This document shows, piece by piece, positions 42,405-51,051 of a DNA stretch of 64,000 bases; within the stretch, counting starts at the first letter, position 1; each line of letters opens with the position of its first letter. The notes under the pieces are model-generated. The model worked only from the letters and a program-made list of their open reading frames with translations. It ran no database searches and had not been told where the DNA came from. A program made the translations under genes and the position numbers. Location of the stretch: contig NZ_JADFTZ010000006.1 of the NCBI RefSeq assembly GCF_015223105.1, positions 62,001-126,000 on the forward strand, given 5' to 3'. Origin of the DNA: Flavobacterium proteolyticum. Lineage in GTDB: Bacteria; Bacteroidota; Bacteroidia; Flavobacteriales; Flavobacteriaceae.

Positions 42405-44603
42405 ATGATAACTTACACGCGTTTTTATTTTGTTTTATTTTTCTGTTTGACTTCCATTTTGGGATTTGCACAGTCAACAAATTCAACAAAAAAAGAAGCT
42501 AAGGAATTATTGAAACAAGCAGGACAAAGTTTTCTGCAATTAGATTCTAAGAAATCTCTCGATTTTGCTCAAAAGGCACTTATTCTTGCAACAAAGAACA
42601 ATGACGATTTATTGGCTTCCAAAGCATACAATTTAATTGGATTAAATTTCGAAGAATTTTCAGATTACAAAAAAGCAATTGAGTATTACAATAAAGGACT
42701 TGTTTTAGCTAACAAAGTAGACAATGATACAGTTAAAGGTTGGTTAAACAATAATTTAGGTAATGTTTATTGTTATAGAAAAATCGATTTTCAAAAAGGA
42801 ATTAAACATTATAAAGAAGGGTTAAAATATTCAATTCAGCATAAAGACGAATATGAAATTATGTTTTCAAAATTGAATATTGGAAGTGCTTATTTTGCTG
42901 TTGAAGATTTTAGTAATGGTATTCAGTATTTCAATGATGTCAAAGACTATGTCGATAAAAATGGAGATATCGAATCGAAAATCTCGTTGAATTCAAATTT
43001 TGGTTTATATTACAATAGTTTAAATAATAACAAAAAAGCAGAAGAATATTATTTAAAAGCAGTTCATTATTGTGAGCAGAATGATGTTGAGTTAATTAAA
43101 TCTAATGCAAGTGATGTTTATAATGATATTTCAAACTTTTATTATAAAATTAAAAATTTCGAAAAAGCACATTTCTATCTTTTAAAACACGATGAATTAC
43201 AAGATAAGATTTACAATGAAGAACGTTTAAATGATGTTAAGGTAGGTGGATTACAAATAGAACACGACGAGATTAATAGAGAGATTGATAAAATTAAAAA
43301 AGAAAAAGAAATTCAACAAGAAAAATTACAGGCTAACCGTGTTTTTGTAATTCTTTTAGGTGTTATCTTTTTCATATTGTTGCTTTTATTACTTTCCTTA
43401 ATTCGAAATAATAAATTTAAAGCGAAAGCGAATTCTGATTTAAAAGAAGCAAATCGAGAACTATTAATCGCTAAAGAAAAAGCAGAAGAAGCATCACAAC
43501 TAAAAACGCAGTTTATATCTACAATAAGTCACGAATTAAGAACACCTCTATATGGAGTAGTCGGAATTACTGATATTATTTTAGATGAACATAAAGAATT
43601 AAAAAACAGCCCGCATTTAAAATCCTTAAAATTTTCTGCTAACTATTTACTGTCATTAGTAAATGATATTTTAAAAGTTTATAAAATTGAAGAAAACCAA
43701 GTAGTTTTAGAAGATATGGTTTTCAATATTCAAGACGAATTAACGGTTATAAAAGATTCGCTTCATTTTTTGGCCATTAAAAATAATAACCAAATTTTCA
43801 TTGAAGTTGATAATTCAATCCCAGAAGTTTTAGTTGGAGATAAAATACGATTGTCTCAAATTTTTATCAATTTAATGAGCAATTCCCTTAAGTTTACCGA
43901 AAATGGAAAGGTAGTTGTTAAAGCGAATTTGGTAGAAACAATTGGAACAAAATGTTATTTGAAGTTCCAAGTAACCGATAACGGAATAGGAATTGCCAAA
44001 GAAGATCAAAATAAAGTTTTTGAAAAATTTGTTCAAGTATATCGTAAAGAAGACGATTATCAAGGAACAGGATTAGGATTAACAATAGTTAAAAAATTAG
44101 TCGAATTATTCAACGGAACCATTCAATTAGAAAGCGAAGAAGGAATAGGAACAACCATAACATTCACCTTGCCATTAGATTCTGATGTTTCTAAAGCAAA
44201 ATCTATTGTTAATAATTTTGATGTAGATCTTTCGGTAAGAAGAGAATACAAAATTTTGGTGGTTGAAGACAATAAAATAAATCAAGTAGTCACAAAAAAA
44301 TTACTTGAAAACAATCATTTTAAGTGTGAAATTGTAGATGATGGTTACGCGGCTCTAGAATTAGTTAGTAAAATTGATTTTGATGCCATTTTAATGGATA
44401 TTAATATGCCTATCATTAATGGTTTTGAAACTTCAAAATTAATACGACAAAAGGGAATAACCATTCCAATTATTGCTGTTACAGCATTCGACAAACAAGA
44501 TATTGAAGAAAAAATTATAGACGCGCAAATAGATGAAGTAATCGTAAAACCTTTTGAAAGTCATAAACTGTTTGAAACCATTAAACGATTAGTAGATAAA
44601 TAA
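42405..44603 (+). CDS. TPR-containing hybrid histidine kinase
   Basis: A 732-residue hybrid sensor: signal peptide (1-22), periplasmic TPR repeats (about 30-270), coiled coil, one transmembrane helix (about 313-333), HisKA domain with phospho-accepting His376 in SHELRTPLYG, HATPase domain (DNGIGIAKED, GTGLGLTIVKK), and a C-terminal receiver with Asp665 in LMDINMP and Lys in VKPFE. No DNA-binding output domain is attached and no response regulator is adjacent, so phosphotransfer must pass to a protein encoded elsewhere, or the receiver acts alone. The periplasmic TPRs suggest sensing through protein contacts. Confidence 0.93.
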   Translation: MITYTRFYFVLFFCLTSILGFAQSTNSTKKEAKELLKQAGQSFLQLDSKKSLDFAQKALILATKNNDDLLASKAYNLIGLNFEEFSDYKKAIEYYNKGLVLANKVDNDTVKGWLNNNLGNVYCYRKIDFQKGIKHYKEGLKYSIQHKDEYEIMFSKLNIGSAYFAVEDFSNGIQYFNDVKDYVDKNGDIESKISLNSNFGLYYNSLNNNKKAEEYYLKAVHYCEQNDVELIKSNASDVYNDISNFYYKIKNFEKAHFYLLKHDELQDKIYNEERLNDVKVGGLQIEHDEINREIDKIKKEKEIQQEKLQANRVFVILLGVIFFILLLLLLSLIRNNKFKAKANSDLKEANRELLIAKEKAEEASQLKTQFISTISHELRTPLYGVVGITDIILDEHKELKNSPHLKSLKFSANYLLSLVNDILKVYKIEENQVVLEDMVFNIQDELTVIKDSLHFLAIKNNNQIFIEVDNSIPEVLVGDKIRLSQIFINLMSNSLKFTENGKVVVKANLVETIGTKCYLKFQVTDNGIGIAKEDQNKVFEKFVQVYRKEDDYQGTGLGLTIVKKLVELFNGTIQLESEEGIGTTITFTLPLDSDVSKAKSIVNNFDVDLSVRREYKILVVEDNKINQVVTKKLLENNHFKCEIVDDGYAALELVSKIDFDAILMDINMPIINGFETSKLIRQKGITIPIIAVTAFDKQDIEEKIIDAQIDEVIVKPFESHKLFETIKRLVDK

Positions 44604-44605
44604 AA

Positions 44606-44632
44606 AAAACGTTGGCTTAGTACCAACGTTTT
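44606..44632. terminator. bidirectional terminator overlapping the helicase stop codon
   Basis: 10-base stem (AAAACGTTGG / CCAACGTTTT) with a 7-base loop. On the minus strand the left arm is coding (Lys-Arg-Trp codons) and the TAA stop lies in the loop. Confidence 0.85.
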
Positions 44633-45870
44633 TTGTTTTTCTTAGAAGCATCCGATTTTCTTGATTTTGAATTGGGATTCATCTTATTTTTATTTCTTAA
44701 ATCGGGTTTTGCATCTGGATTTTTAACTTCGTCTTTCCATTCATATGGATGATCTGTAATTACTTTGACTTTCATTCGGATTAATTTTTCAATATCCTGC
44801 CAATATGGTTTTTCATCTTTTCCACAAAATGAAATGGCTAAACCTGAATTTCCAGCACGACCAGTACGACCAATTCGGTGCACATAGGTTTCAGAAATAT
44901 TTGGAATGTCAAAATTAATTACAAATGGAAGTTGTTCAATATCAATTCCTCTTGCCGCAATATCGGTAGCAACTAAGATATCGATTTCTTTATTTTTAAA
45001 CTGTTCTAGAACACGTTGACGTGCATTTTGCGATTTGTCTCCGTGAATAGCTTCTGCTTTTATATGTGCCTTTTTTAGCACTTTTACAATGTTATCAGCG
45101 CCGTGTTTGGTTCGGGTAAACACTAAAGCATTGCTCAAACTTTCTTGAATAATTAACTGTTTTAAAAGTAAACGTTTCTCGTCTTTGTTTACGAAATATA
45201 CTTTTTGCGATACATTTTCAGCCGTACTCGATATTGGTGTAACTGAAATGTATTTTGGTCTTGTTAAAAAAGTATCCGCTAATTCCCTAATAGCTAAAGG
45301 CATTGTTGCAGAAAACAATAACGTTTGACGGTTTTCAGGAGTTAATTTGATGATTTTCTTAACATCATTAATAAATCCCATATCCAACATTTGATCCGCT
45401 TCATCTAAAACCAAATGATGCATGTGATTCAAATCGATAAAGCCTTGTTTGTGTAAATCTAAAAAACGTCCAGGAGTTGCGATTAGTACATCAACACCCA
45501 TTTTTAATTCATTTACTTGTGGAACCTGATTTACACCACCAAAAATCACTAACGATTTTACATTGGTATATTTTCCATACGTTTTAAAACTTTCGTCAAT
45601 TTGTATGGCTAACTCTCTAGTTGGCGTAACTACTAAAGTTCTAATATGTTTTGTTTTTTTTGCCGAACCTACAATTCTGTGAATTAAATTTAGAATTGGA
45701 ATAGCAAAAGCACCGGTTTTTCCTGTTCCAGTTTGAGCACAGGCAACTAAATCTTGTCCTGCTAATATTTCAGGAATCGCTTGCTCTTGAATAGGAGTGG
45801 GGTTAGTGTAGCCTTCTTCTTCTAAAGCTTGTTGTATATTGTTAAATAATTTTAATTCGTTAAATGTCAT
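44617..45870 (-). CDS. DEAD-box RNA helicase (RhlE-like)
   Basis: A 417-residue DEAD-box helicase. Motifs: Q motif YTNPTPIQEQAIP, I AQTGTGKT, Ia PTRELA, II DEAD in VLDEADQMLDMGF, III SAT, V ATDIAARGID, VI HRIGRTGRAG. The short Lys/Arg/Asn-rich C-terminal tail is typical of RhlE-type enzymes that act in ribosome assembly or RNA decay at low temperature. The 5' leader begins with a possible hairpin (CCTATCAAA / TTTGATAAGG) directly after a TATCTTTG promoter box. The 3' end overlaps a terminator shared with the convergent kinase gene. Confidence 0.94.
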   Translation of the reverse strand: MTFNELKLFNNIQQALEEEGYTNPTPIQEQAIPEILAGQDLVACAQTGTGKTGAFAIPILNLIHRIVGSAKKTKHIRTLVVTPTRELAIQIDESFKTYGKYTNVKSLVIFGGVNQVPQVNELKMGVDVLIATPGRFLDLHKQGFIDLNHMHHLVLDEADQMLDMGFINDVKKIIKLTPENRQTLLFSATMPLAIRELADTFLTRPKYISVTPISSTAENVSQKVYFVNKDEKRLLLKQLIIQESLSNALVFTRTKHGADNIVKVLKKAHIKAEAIHGDKSQNARQRVLEQFKNKEIDILVATDIAARGIDIEQLPFVINFDIPNISETYVHRIGRTGRAGNSGLAISFCGKDEKPYWQDIEKLIRMKVKVITDHPYEWKDEVKNPDAKPDLRNKNKMNPNSKSRKSDASKKNKKRWY

Positions 45871-45884
45871 AAATAGTAATTTTT

Positions 45885-45907
45885 CCTATCAAATAAGTTT
45901 GATAAGG
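45885..45907 (-). promoter_or_regulatory. hairpin at the 5' end of the DEAD-box helicase mRNA
   Basis: Inverted repeat TATCAAA / TTTGATA (7 bases perfect, extended by CC/GG across a bulge) with a 4-base loop. It lies between the predicted transcription start and the ATG, so it would form the 5' end of the transcript. Confidence 0.45.
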
Positions 45908-45910
45908 GTA

Positions 45911-45918
45911 CAAAGATA
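45911..45918 (-). promoter_or_regulatory. -7 promoter element for the DEAD-box helicase gene
   Basis: Exact TATCTTTG on the minus strand, 40 bases upstream of the ATG. No clear -33 TTG. Confidence 0.5.
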
Positions 45919-45941
45919 GTGTTATTTTGAGGAAAAAGGTT

Positions 45942-46973
45942 TTATCCCATTTTGGCTTTCATGAAATCAGTAATTAACGAAGCAATTAATTTACCTGTTA
46001 AATGATTGTTTTTAGAATCATCAAGTGCTGGAGCTCCTTCACAAATATGAAAATAAGAAGCGTTCTGATGTTTTCCAAAAAAGTAAGTAAAATGTCGGGC
46101 TTTATCAACACTAAAGCCGCTTAAAGTCATAGCACTTGAAGGAATATTCGGAATGGCATCTAAATCTAATTCCACTCCAAAAGGTTCGTTTTTTATAAAA
46201 TTAAGTGCGTTTTCTAATTCAGTTTCGAAGTTTTTCTCCCGTTTTACTTCTACTTCTTCATAAGTAACAAATTTTACCCTTGAAGTTAATTCTTTCAACG
46301 TATTGAAAACACTTTTTGAAACGAAGTTTTCATGTAATCCAAAAACGAAATATTTCTTTAAAAAGCCGTCTTCAAAAGCATAACTGAATCCATTTCCAGA
46401 ATGTCTTCCTTCCAAGATTCTAAAATCGGTATGAGCGTCAAAATTTATAGCATTTACTGGTTTTCCTTTGGCTAAGGCTAAACCTTTTATATTTCCATAA
46501 GCATTATTATGTCCACCACCCACAATAATTGGAATTTTACCAGCATTACAAATTTGGTGTACAATATGCGAAACTTCAATATCTAATTGTTCTACTAATT
46601 TGAAGAGTTCTTTTCTATGTTCTTTGTTGTTTGCATCTAAATTTTGGGCTTTTACTAGAAGTTCATCTACATTTAATTTACCTAAAACCAGTAAATTACT
46701 TCCTTTACAAAATTTATTGTGTTGAATATTAGCCAAACTTTGTAAAGCACTATCATAAGCCGAAGCGGCACCAATTCTTCCTAAATTTGCTTTTACTCCA
46801 ATATCTTCTGGTATTCCAAAAAGTACAAATTTAGCTTCGTTGTTGGTTATAAATTCCACAATATCAGTGTCTTTTGGGACTGTGATGATTTTTTCTCCAA
46901 ATTTTATTTCGCCACTTCTGTGGTTCGTTATTTTGGCTAATTCGTTTTGGCTTAAAAGTGTAATATTCTCCAT
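45942..46973 (-). CDS. hutG: formimidoylglutamase (arginase/ureohydrolase family)
   Basis: A 343-residue ureohydrolase with binuclear Mn2+ motifs GGGHNNAYG, NFDAHTDFR and ELDLDAIPN. In Bacteroidota this subgroup is assigned as formimidoylglutamase, which releases formamide from N-formimino-glutamate in histidine degradation; the hutI gene 1.4 kb away on the same strand supports this. Arginase or agmatinase activity is the alternative. The longest frame starts at TTG; the ATG used gives MENITLLSQNELAK. hutH and hutU are not in the window. Confidence 0.86.
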   Translation of the reverse strand: MENITLLSQNELAKITNHRSGEIKFGEKIITVPKDTDIVEFITNNEAKFVLFGIPEDIGVKANLGRIGAASAYDSALQSLANIQHNKFCKGSNLLVLGKLNVDELLVKAQNLDANNKEHRKELFKLVEQLDIEVSHIVHQICNAGKIPIIVGGGHNNAYGNIKGLALAKGKPVNAINFDAHTDFRILEGRHSGNGFSYAFEDGFLKKYFVFGLHENFVSKSVFNTLKELTSRVKFVTYEEVEVKREKNFETELENALNFIKNEPFGVELDLDAIPNIPSSAMTLSGFSVDKARHFTYFFGKHQNASYFHICEGAPALDDSKNNHLTGKLIASLITDFMKAKMG

Positions 46974-47049
46974 AAAATTAATAAATGCAATCAAAAGTAC
47001 TATTTTTAAATAAAATTCGTTTAAAATTTAGAAAATACTTTAAAAATTG

Positions 47050-47057
47050 TATTTTTG
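47050..47057 (+). promoter_or_regulatory. -7 promoter element for the coiled-coil protein gene
   Basis: TATTTTTG, an exact TAnnTTTG match, 34 bases upstream of the ATG; no strong -33 TTG. Confidence 0.45.
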
Positions 47058-47091
47058 GAAAAACTTAACATTAACCCAACAATACCAAAAA

Positions 47092-47970
47092 ATGGAAAAC
47101 AAATCAAATAATTCCGGATTAAAAGCTGCTGTAGTAGTCTTAGCCTTACTTTTCTTAGGAAGTGTAGGTTATATTTTCAAACTAACTTCAGATAATAAAG
47201 AAACTGTAACTTCATTAACTACAGAGAAAAATACTTTAGCTGAAGAATTAAAAGCTAAAATTGCAGAATATGATACAATGATTGCTGATAACACGGCATT
47301 AAAAGATGAATTACAAGCAGAACAGGCTAAAATGGTAGCTTTGTTAGAGCAAGTTGAAAAATCGAAAGGTGATGCTGCAGCTATGGCAAAATACAAAAAT
47401 GAATACTTCCGTTTAAAAAGAGAAATGGATAATTTAGTAGCTGAAAATAAAACATTGAAAGAGCAAAATGTTGCTTTAACATCTAGTTTAGATAGTACAA
47501 AAGTAGTTTTAACAGATGCAAAGAAATTCAATGATACTTTATTAACTCAGAACGAAAGCTTAACTAAGACAGTTGAAAAAGGTTCTAAACTAGCGGTTTT
47601 AAACTTAAAAGTTTTAGCAGTTAAACAAAAAAGTTCAGGAAAACAAATTGAAACAGATAAAGCAGGAAGAGCTGATAAGTTAAAAGTTAGTTTCTTAATT
47701 GCTGAAAACCAAATTGCTAAAACTGGTGCAAGAGAATATTATGTTCAAATTATTGATAGTAAAAATAATATTTTAGGTGAAAAGAAAACTATACCAACAG
47801 GAGATAAAACATTAACATATAGTTTTGTTTCTACTGTGAAATATGAAAATAAGACAGTTCAAGTTAATGAAGAAGTTTCAGGTAAAGATTTTGCAAAAGG
47901 AACTTACTTTGTAAATGTATTTGACAAAAATGCAGAATTAGTTTCTAAAACAAGTTTCGAATTGAAATAA
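47092..47970 (+). CDS. inner-membrane anchored coiled-coil protein
   Basis: A 292-residue protein with a short cytoplasmic N-terminus, one transmembrane helix (about 10-29, LKAAVVVLALLFLGSVGYIF), a long heptad coiled coil (about 35-175) and a C-terminal beta-rich domain (about 180-292; VSFLIAENQIAKTGAREYYVQI, GTYFVNVFD). I do not recognise a named family; similar Bacteroidota proteins are annotated only as chromosome-partitioning-like or hypothetical. The C-terminal domain probably lies in the periplasm. The longest frame begins at TTG inside the promoter; the ATG (MENKSNNSG) is preferred. It is flanked by hut genes on the opposite strand. Confidence 0.8.
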   Translation: MENKSNNSGLKAAVVVLALLFLGSVGYIFKLTSDNKETVTSLTTEKNTLAEELKAKIAEYDTMIADNTALKDELQAEQAKMVALLEQVEKSKGDAAAMAKYKNEYFRLKREMDNLVAENKTLKEQNVALTSSLDSTKVVLTDAKKFNDTLLTQNESLTKTVEKGSKLAVLNLKVLAVKQKSSGKQIETDKAGRADKLKVSFLIAENQIAKTGAREYYVQIIDSKNNILGEKKTIPTGDKTLTYSFVSTVKYENKTVQVNEEVSGKDFAKGTYFVNVFDKNAELVSKTSFELK

Positions 47971-47987
47971 TCGTTTTATAAAATTTT

Positions 47988-48019
47988 AAAGTCCAATGAG
48001 AGTAATTTCATTGGACTTT
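47988..48019. terminator. bidirectional intrinsic terminator
   Basis: 12-base stem (AAAGTCCAATGA / TCATTGGACTTT), 8-base loop, T-run on the plus side. It lies between the convergent coiled-coil gene and crcB. Confidence 0.88.
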
Positions 48020-48021
48020 TT

Positions 48022-48399
48022 TTATAGATATTTTGATAAATAACTTCCAAAACCAACTGCTGAAATAGTTAATATAATGGAAGTTGCAATATAGATGTAA
48101 GCAGTAATTTGGTTGTTATTCTGAAGTAAATTGTAGTTTTCTAATGCAAAACTCGAAAAAGTGGTAAATCCTCCACAAAAACCTATAATCAGTAAAAACT
48201 TCAAAGGATGATTTTCTGGAAAGTATTTTCCTAAATAACCTATGAATAATCCAATAAGTAAACTTCCTAAAATATTCACTAAAAATGTACTTAAAGGAAA
48301 CGAACTTTGAAAATATTTAGAAGTTAACCAATGAGTTAAGTATCTAAGAATACTTCCCATGGCACCTCCAATTCCAACAAGTAAAAGAGTTTTAATCAT
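48022..48399 (-). CDS. crcB: fluoride efflux channel CrcB/Fluc
   Basis: A 125-residue, four-helix membrane protein with Fluc signatures: GGAMGSILRYL at the N-terminus, FLVNILGSLLIGL with the conserved Asn, and GGFCGGFTTFSSFALE with the Phe-box and central Thr/Ser. The protein works as a dual-topology dimer exporting F-. A single gene with canonical residues implies a homodimer. It starts one base after the hutI stop, so it is translated from the hutI transcript; no fluoride riboswitch is visible, and such a position makes one unlikely. Confidence 0.93.
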   Translation of the reverse strand: MIKTLLLVGIGGAMGSILRYLTHWLTSKYFQSSFPLSTFLVNILGSLLIGLFIGYLGKYFPENHPLKFLLIIGFCGGFTTFSSFALENYNLLQNNNQITAYIYIATSIILTISAVGFGSYLSKYL

Positions 48400-48400
48400 A

Positions 48401-49636
48401 TTAAATAAATTTACCTTCTATCATTACCTTATCAATTAAATTTGTTCCAAAAGCATAAGGCAATTGGTAAAAACTCATGATTGGTTTTGTGATGATGAGA
48501 TTTGCTTTTTTCCCTTTTGTTATGCTTCCGTGCGTTTTTGAAATTCCCATCGCGTAAGCACCATTTATTGTAGCTGCGTTGATGGCTTCTTCTGGAGTCA
48601 TTTTCATTTTGATGCAAGCCGTTGCCACTACAAAATTCATATTTCCTGATGGAGTAGTGCCAGGGTTATAATCGGTAGCCAAAGCTAATGGTAAACCTGC
48701 ATTCATCATTTTTCTTGCTGGAGTATAAGGAATACTAATAAAATAGGAACAACTTGGTAAAGCCACTGGCATGGTTTTGCTGTTTTTCAATACTTCAATA
48801 TCTTCATCAGTTACAATTTCTAAATGATCAACAGATAATGCACCATTTTCAACGCAAGCTTTAATTCCGTCGATTGCGGTGAATTGATTTACGTGAATTT
48901 TTGGTTCTAAACCGTATTTTCTTCCGGCTTCCATGATTTTGATGGTTTCTTCAACTGAAAAATAGCCGGTTTCAAGGAAAGCATCAATATAATCCGCTAA
49001 ATTTTCGGAAGCAATTTTGGGTAACATTTCGTCGATAATCAAATCGATGTAAGCTGAATGATTTTCTTTGTATTCCATTGGAAAAGCATGTGCGCCTAGA
49101 AACGTTGCTTTGATTGCAATTGGATAATTTTCTTTTAAACGTTTGATAACACGCAACATTTTCAATTCGCCTTCAACCGTTAATCCGTAGCCCGATTTGA
49201 TCTCAACTGCGCCAGTTCCTTGTTGCATCACTTCTTCTAAACGTAATTTCGATTGTTCGTAAATTTCATCTTCCGAAGTTTCGTTTAATTTTTTTGCCGA
49301 ATTTAAAATTCCGCCGCCACGATTCGCAATTTCTTCATATGATAATCCATTTATTCTATCTACAAATTCTTGAATTCGGTTTCCTGCATAGACGATGTGT
49401 GTGTGACTGTCTACCCAAGTTGGTAAAATAACTTGTCCAGTTGCATCAATGATTTCAACATCAGAAAGTTTTGGACAGTATTCCATTGAACCAAAATCGG
49501 AAATGATATTATTTTCAATTAAAAGATAAGCATTATCAATTTTAGGCAATATTGCCATATCGGTTCCAGAAATTTTATCAATTTCAACTTCTCTAATTTG
49601 TAATAGTTCTTTTATGTTGATGAATAACGTTTGCAT
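48401..49636 (-). CDS. hutI: imidazolonepropionase
   Basis: A 411-residue amidohydrolase. Metal-binding DSHTHIVYAG is near residue 75, followed by GGGI, HAFPMEYK, HVNQFTAIDGI, and the late DYNPGTTPSGNM, all typical of HutI. It hydrolyses imidazolone-5-propionate to N-formimino-glutamate, the substrate of the nearby HutG. The longest frame begins 30 residues upstream at a TTG; the ATG used gives MQTLFINIKELLQIRE. crcB follows immediately. The gene is divergent from corA with about 70 bases between starts. Confidence 0.93.
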   Translation of the reverse strand: MQTLFINIKELLQIREVEIDKISGTDMAILPKIDNAYLLIENNIISDFGSMEYCPKLSDVEIIDATGQVILPTWVDSHTHIVYAGNRIQEFVDRINGLSYEEIANRGGGILNSAKKLNETSEDEIYEQSKLRLEEVMQQGTGAVEIKSGYGLTVEGELKMLRVIKRLKENYPIAIKATFLGAHAFPMEYKENHSAYIDLIIDEMLPKIASENLADYIDAFLETGYFSVEETIKIMEAGRKYGLEPKIHVNQFTAIDGIKACVENGALSVDHLEIVTDEDIEVLKNSKTMPVALPSCSYFISIPYTPARKMMNAGLPLALATDYNPGTTPSGNMNFVVATACIKMKMTPEEAINAATINGAYAMGISKTHGSITKGKKANLIITKPIMSFYQLPYAFGTNLIDKVMIEGKFI

Positions 49637-49706
49637 TGAAAATAAATTTTCGTAAAAATACTTCTCATTTTTAAAAACTCCTATCTTTATATAAAATTTG
49701 TTTGTT

Positions 49707-50777
49707 TTGAGAAAAATTAAATACAAAAAAGGAAGAAAAGTTCATCCAAGTACGTTAGAATATACAGGGATTCATAAAGATACACCAACAGAAATGCAAA
49801 TGTTTGTGTATGATACTGATGAAGTTATTGAATTTCAACAATGTGAACCTCACGATTTGGATACTAATATTGATGCTTTAAAAGTGAATTGGATTAACAT
49901 TCATGGTTTAAATAATCATACATTTATTGAAAAAGTAGGAGCTAAGTTTGAAGCAGATTATTTTATTATAAGTGATATTTTAAATACTACAAAGCGAACA
50001 AGAATTGAAGAATATCATAATATTTTATTTTTCAATGTTAAATCGCTATTACCTCAAAAAAAGTCAGATAATATTAGTGTAGAGCAAATTAGTTTTTTAT
50101 TAAAGGATAATGTTTTGTTATCTTTTCAAGAAAAAAGAAGCGATTTTTTTACACACATTAGAGAACGAATTAGAACAAATTCTGGAGTCGTACGAACAAA
50201 AAAAGCAGACTATTTATTGTATTTGTTATTAGATGCGATAATTGAAAATTTTTATATTACCATTGAAAGTGAAGAAAATAAAGTGGATGATTTAATTGAT
50301 TTGTCAAAGAAAAATACGAATCCAGAAGTTTTAGAATTGATTGAAAAACATCGGGATAATTTCAATTTTTTAAAACGTTCGATTATTCCATTACGCGATT
50401 CTTTGTATTCTATCAAAAGCATTAAAGATGATAATGTTTTCAATGATATTCAGCATGAAAATTTTACGTTTTTCTCACGATTACACCAAAAATGTTTAGA
50501 ATTATTAGAACAAATAGATTCTGATTTAATTACTTTAGATAGTACATCAAATTATTTTTTCTCAGCTCAGAACCATAAAATGAATCAGGTTATGAAGACT
50601 TTAACGGTGGTTTCGATGTTCTTTTTACCTTTAACTTTTATCGTTGGGGTTTATGGTCAGAACTTTAAAAACTTACCTGAGTTAGAGTGGGAGTATGGCT
50701 ATTTTATTATTTGGGGAATAATGTTAGCAGTTGTTGCGGTAATGTTTATATATTTTAAAATCAAAAAGTGGTTTTAG
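49707..50777 (+). CDS. corA: CorA-type Mg2+/Co2+ transporter with GQN instead of GMN (TTG start)
   Basis: A 356-residue CorA-like protein: N-terminal soluble alpha/beta domain, a long stalk helix, and two C-terminal transmembrane helices (MFFLPLTFIVGVYG and FIIWGIMLAVVAVMFIYF). The signature at the end of helix 1, almost always GMN, reads GQN here (Gly317-Gln318-Asn319). No ATG is available: a stop lies just upstream of the frame, so TTG is used, giving MRKIKYKKGRKVHPSTL. Normally the family imports Mg2+ (or Co2+/Ni2+) as a pentamer; GMN changes often alter selectivity. Confidence 0.88.
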   Translation: MRKIKYKKGRKVHPSTLEYTGIHKDTPTEMQMFVYDTDEVIEFQQCEPHDLDTNIDALKVNWINIHGLNNHTFIEKVGAKFEADYFIISDILNTTKRTRIEEYHNILFFNVKSLLPQKKSDNISVEQISFLLKDNVLLSFQEKRSDFFTHIRERIRTNSGVVRTKKADYLLYLLLDAIIENFYITIESEENKVDDLIDLSKKNTNPEVLELIEKHRDNFNFLKRSIIPLRDSLYSIKSIKDDNVFNDIQHENFTFFSRLHQKCLELLEQIDSDLITLDSTSNYFFSAQNHKMNQVMKTLTVVSMFFLPLTFIVGVYGQNFKNLPELEWEYGYFIIWGIMLAVVAVMFIYFKIKKWF

Positions 50778-50799
50778 GGTAAAAATAATAGCAATTATA

Positions 50800-50830
50800 T
50801 TGTCAAAAATAAATATTCCTATTATCTTTG
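50800..50830 (+). promoter_or_regulatory. promoter for the 56-residue membrane protein gene
   Basis: TTG, 20 bases, then TATCTTTG, an exact match to the Bacteroidota consensus, 29 bases before the ATG. Confidence 0.65.
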
Positions 50831-50859
50831 ACAAGAATTCATAAATTCCGGAAAATATT

Positions 50860-51030
50860 ATGTTTGAATTTCAACAGTACCTAGGTTTTTTACTTTTCTT
50901 AACCATATTAACTATTGGTTTTTGGTTGATGATATTCTTAGTAGGATTTGTTCACTATTGGTTGGGCGGAGCTATCATGGAATTGATTAAAGAGAAAAGA
51001 GCTAAAAGACAAGCTGAATTAGAAGGATAA
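50860..51030 (+). CDS. 56-residue single-pass membrane protein
   Basis: Small gene with its own consensus promoter and a strong terminator. The 56-residue product has a short N-terminal segment (MFEFQQYLGF), a long hydrophobic stretch (about 9-32), the motif HYWLGGAIMELI, and a charged C-terminal helix (KEKRAKRQAELEG). Predicted to sit in the inner membrane with the basic tail in the cytoplasm. I do not know a family name. Clean promoter, ATG and terminator spacing make it very likely a real gene. It may act with CorA, which ends 82 bases upstream, but no evidence shows this. Confidence 0.78.
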   Translation: MFEFQQYLGFLLFLTILTIGFWLMIFLVGFVHYWLGGAIMELIKEKRAKRQAELEG

Positions 51031-51051
51031 ATTTCTTTTAATTTTTAAAAT

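Noticed and set aside
48022..48399. Fluoride riboswitch before crcB
   Set aside because: Only one base separates crcB from the hutI stop, leaving no leader.
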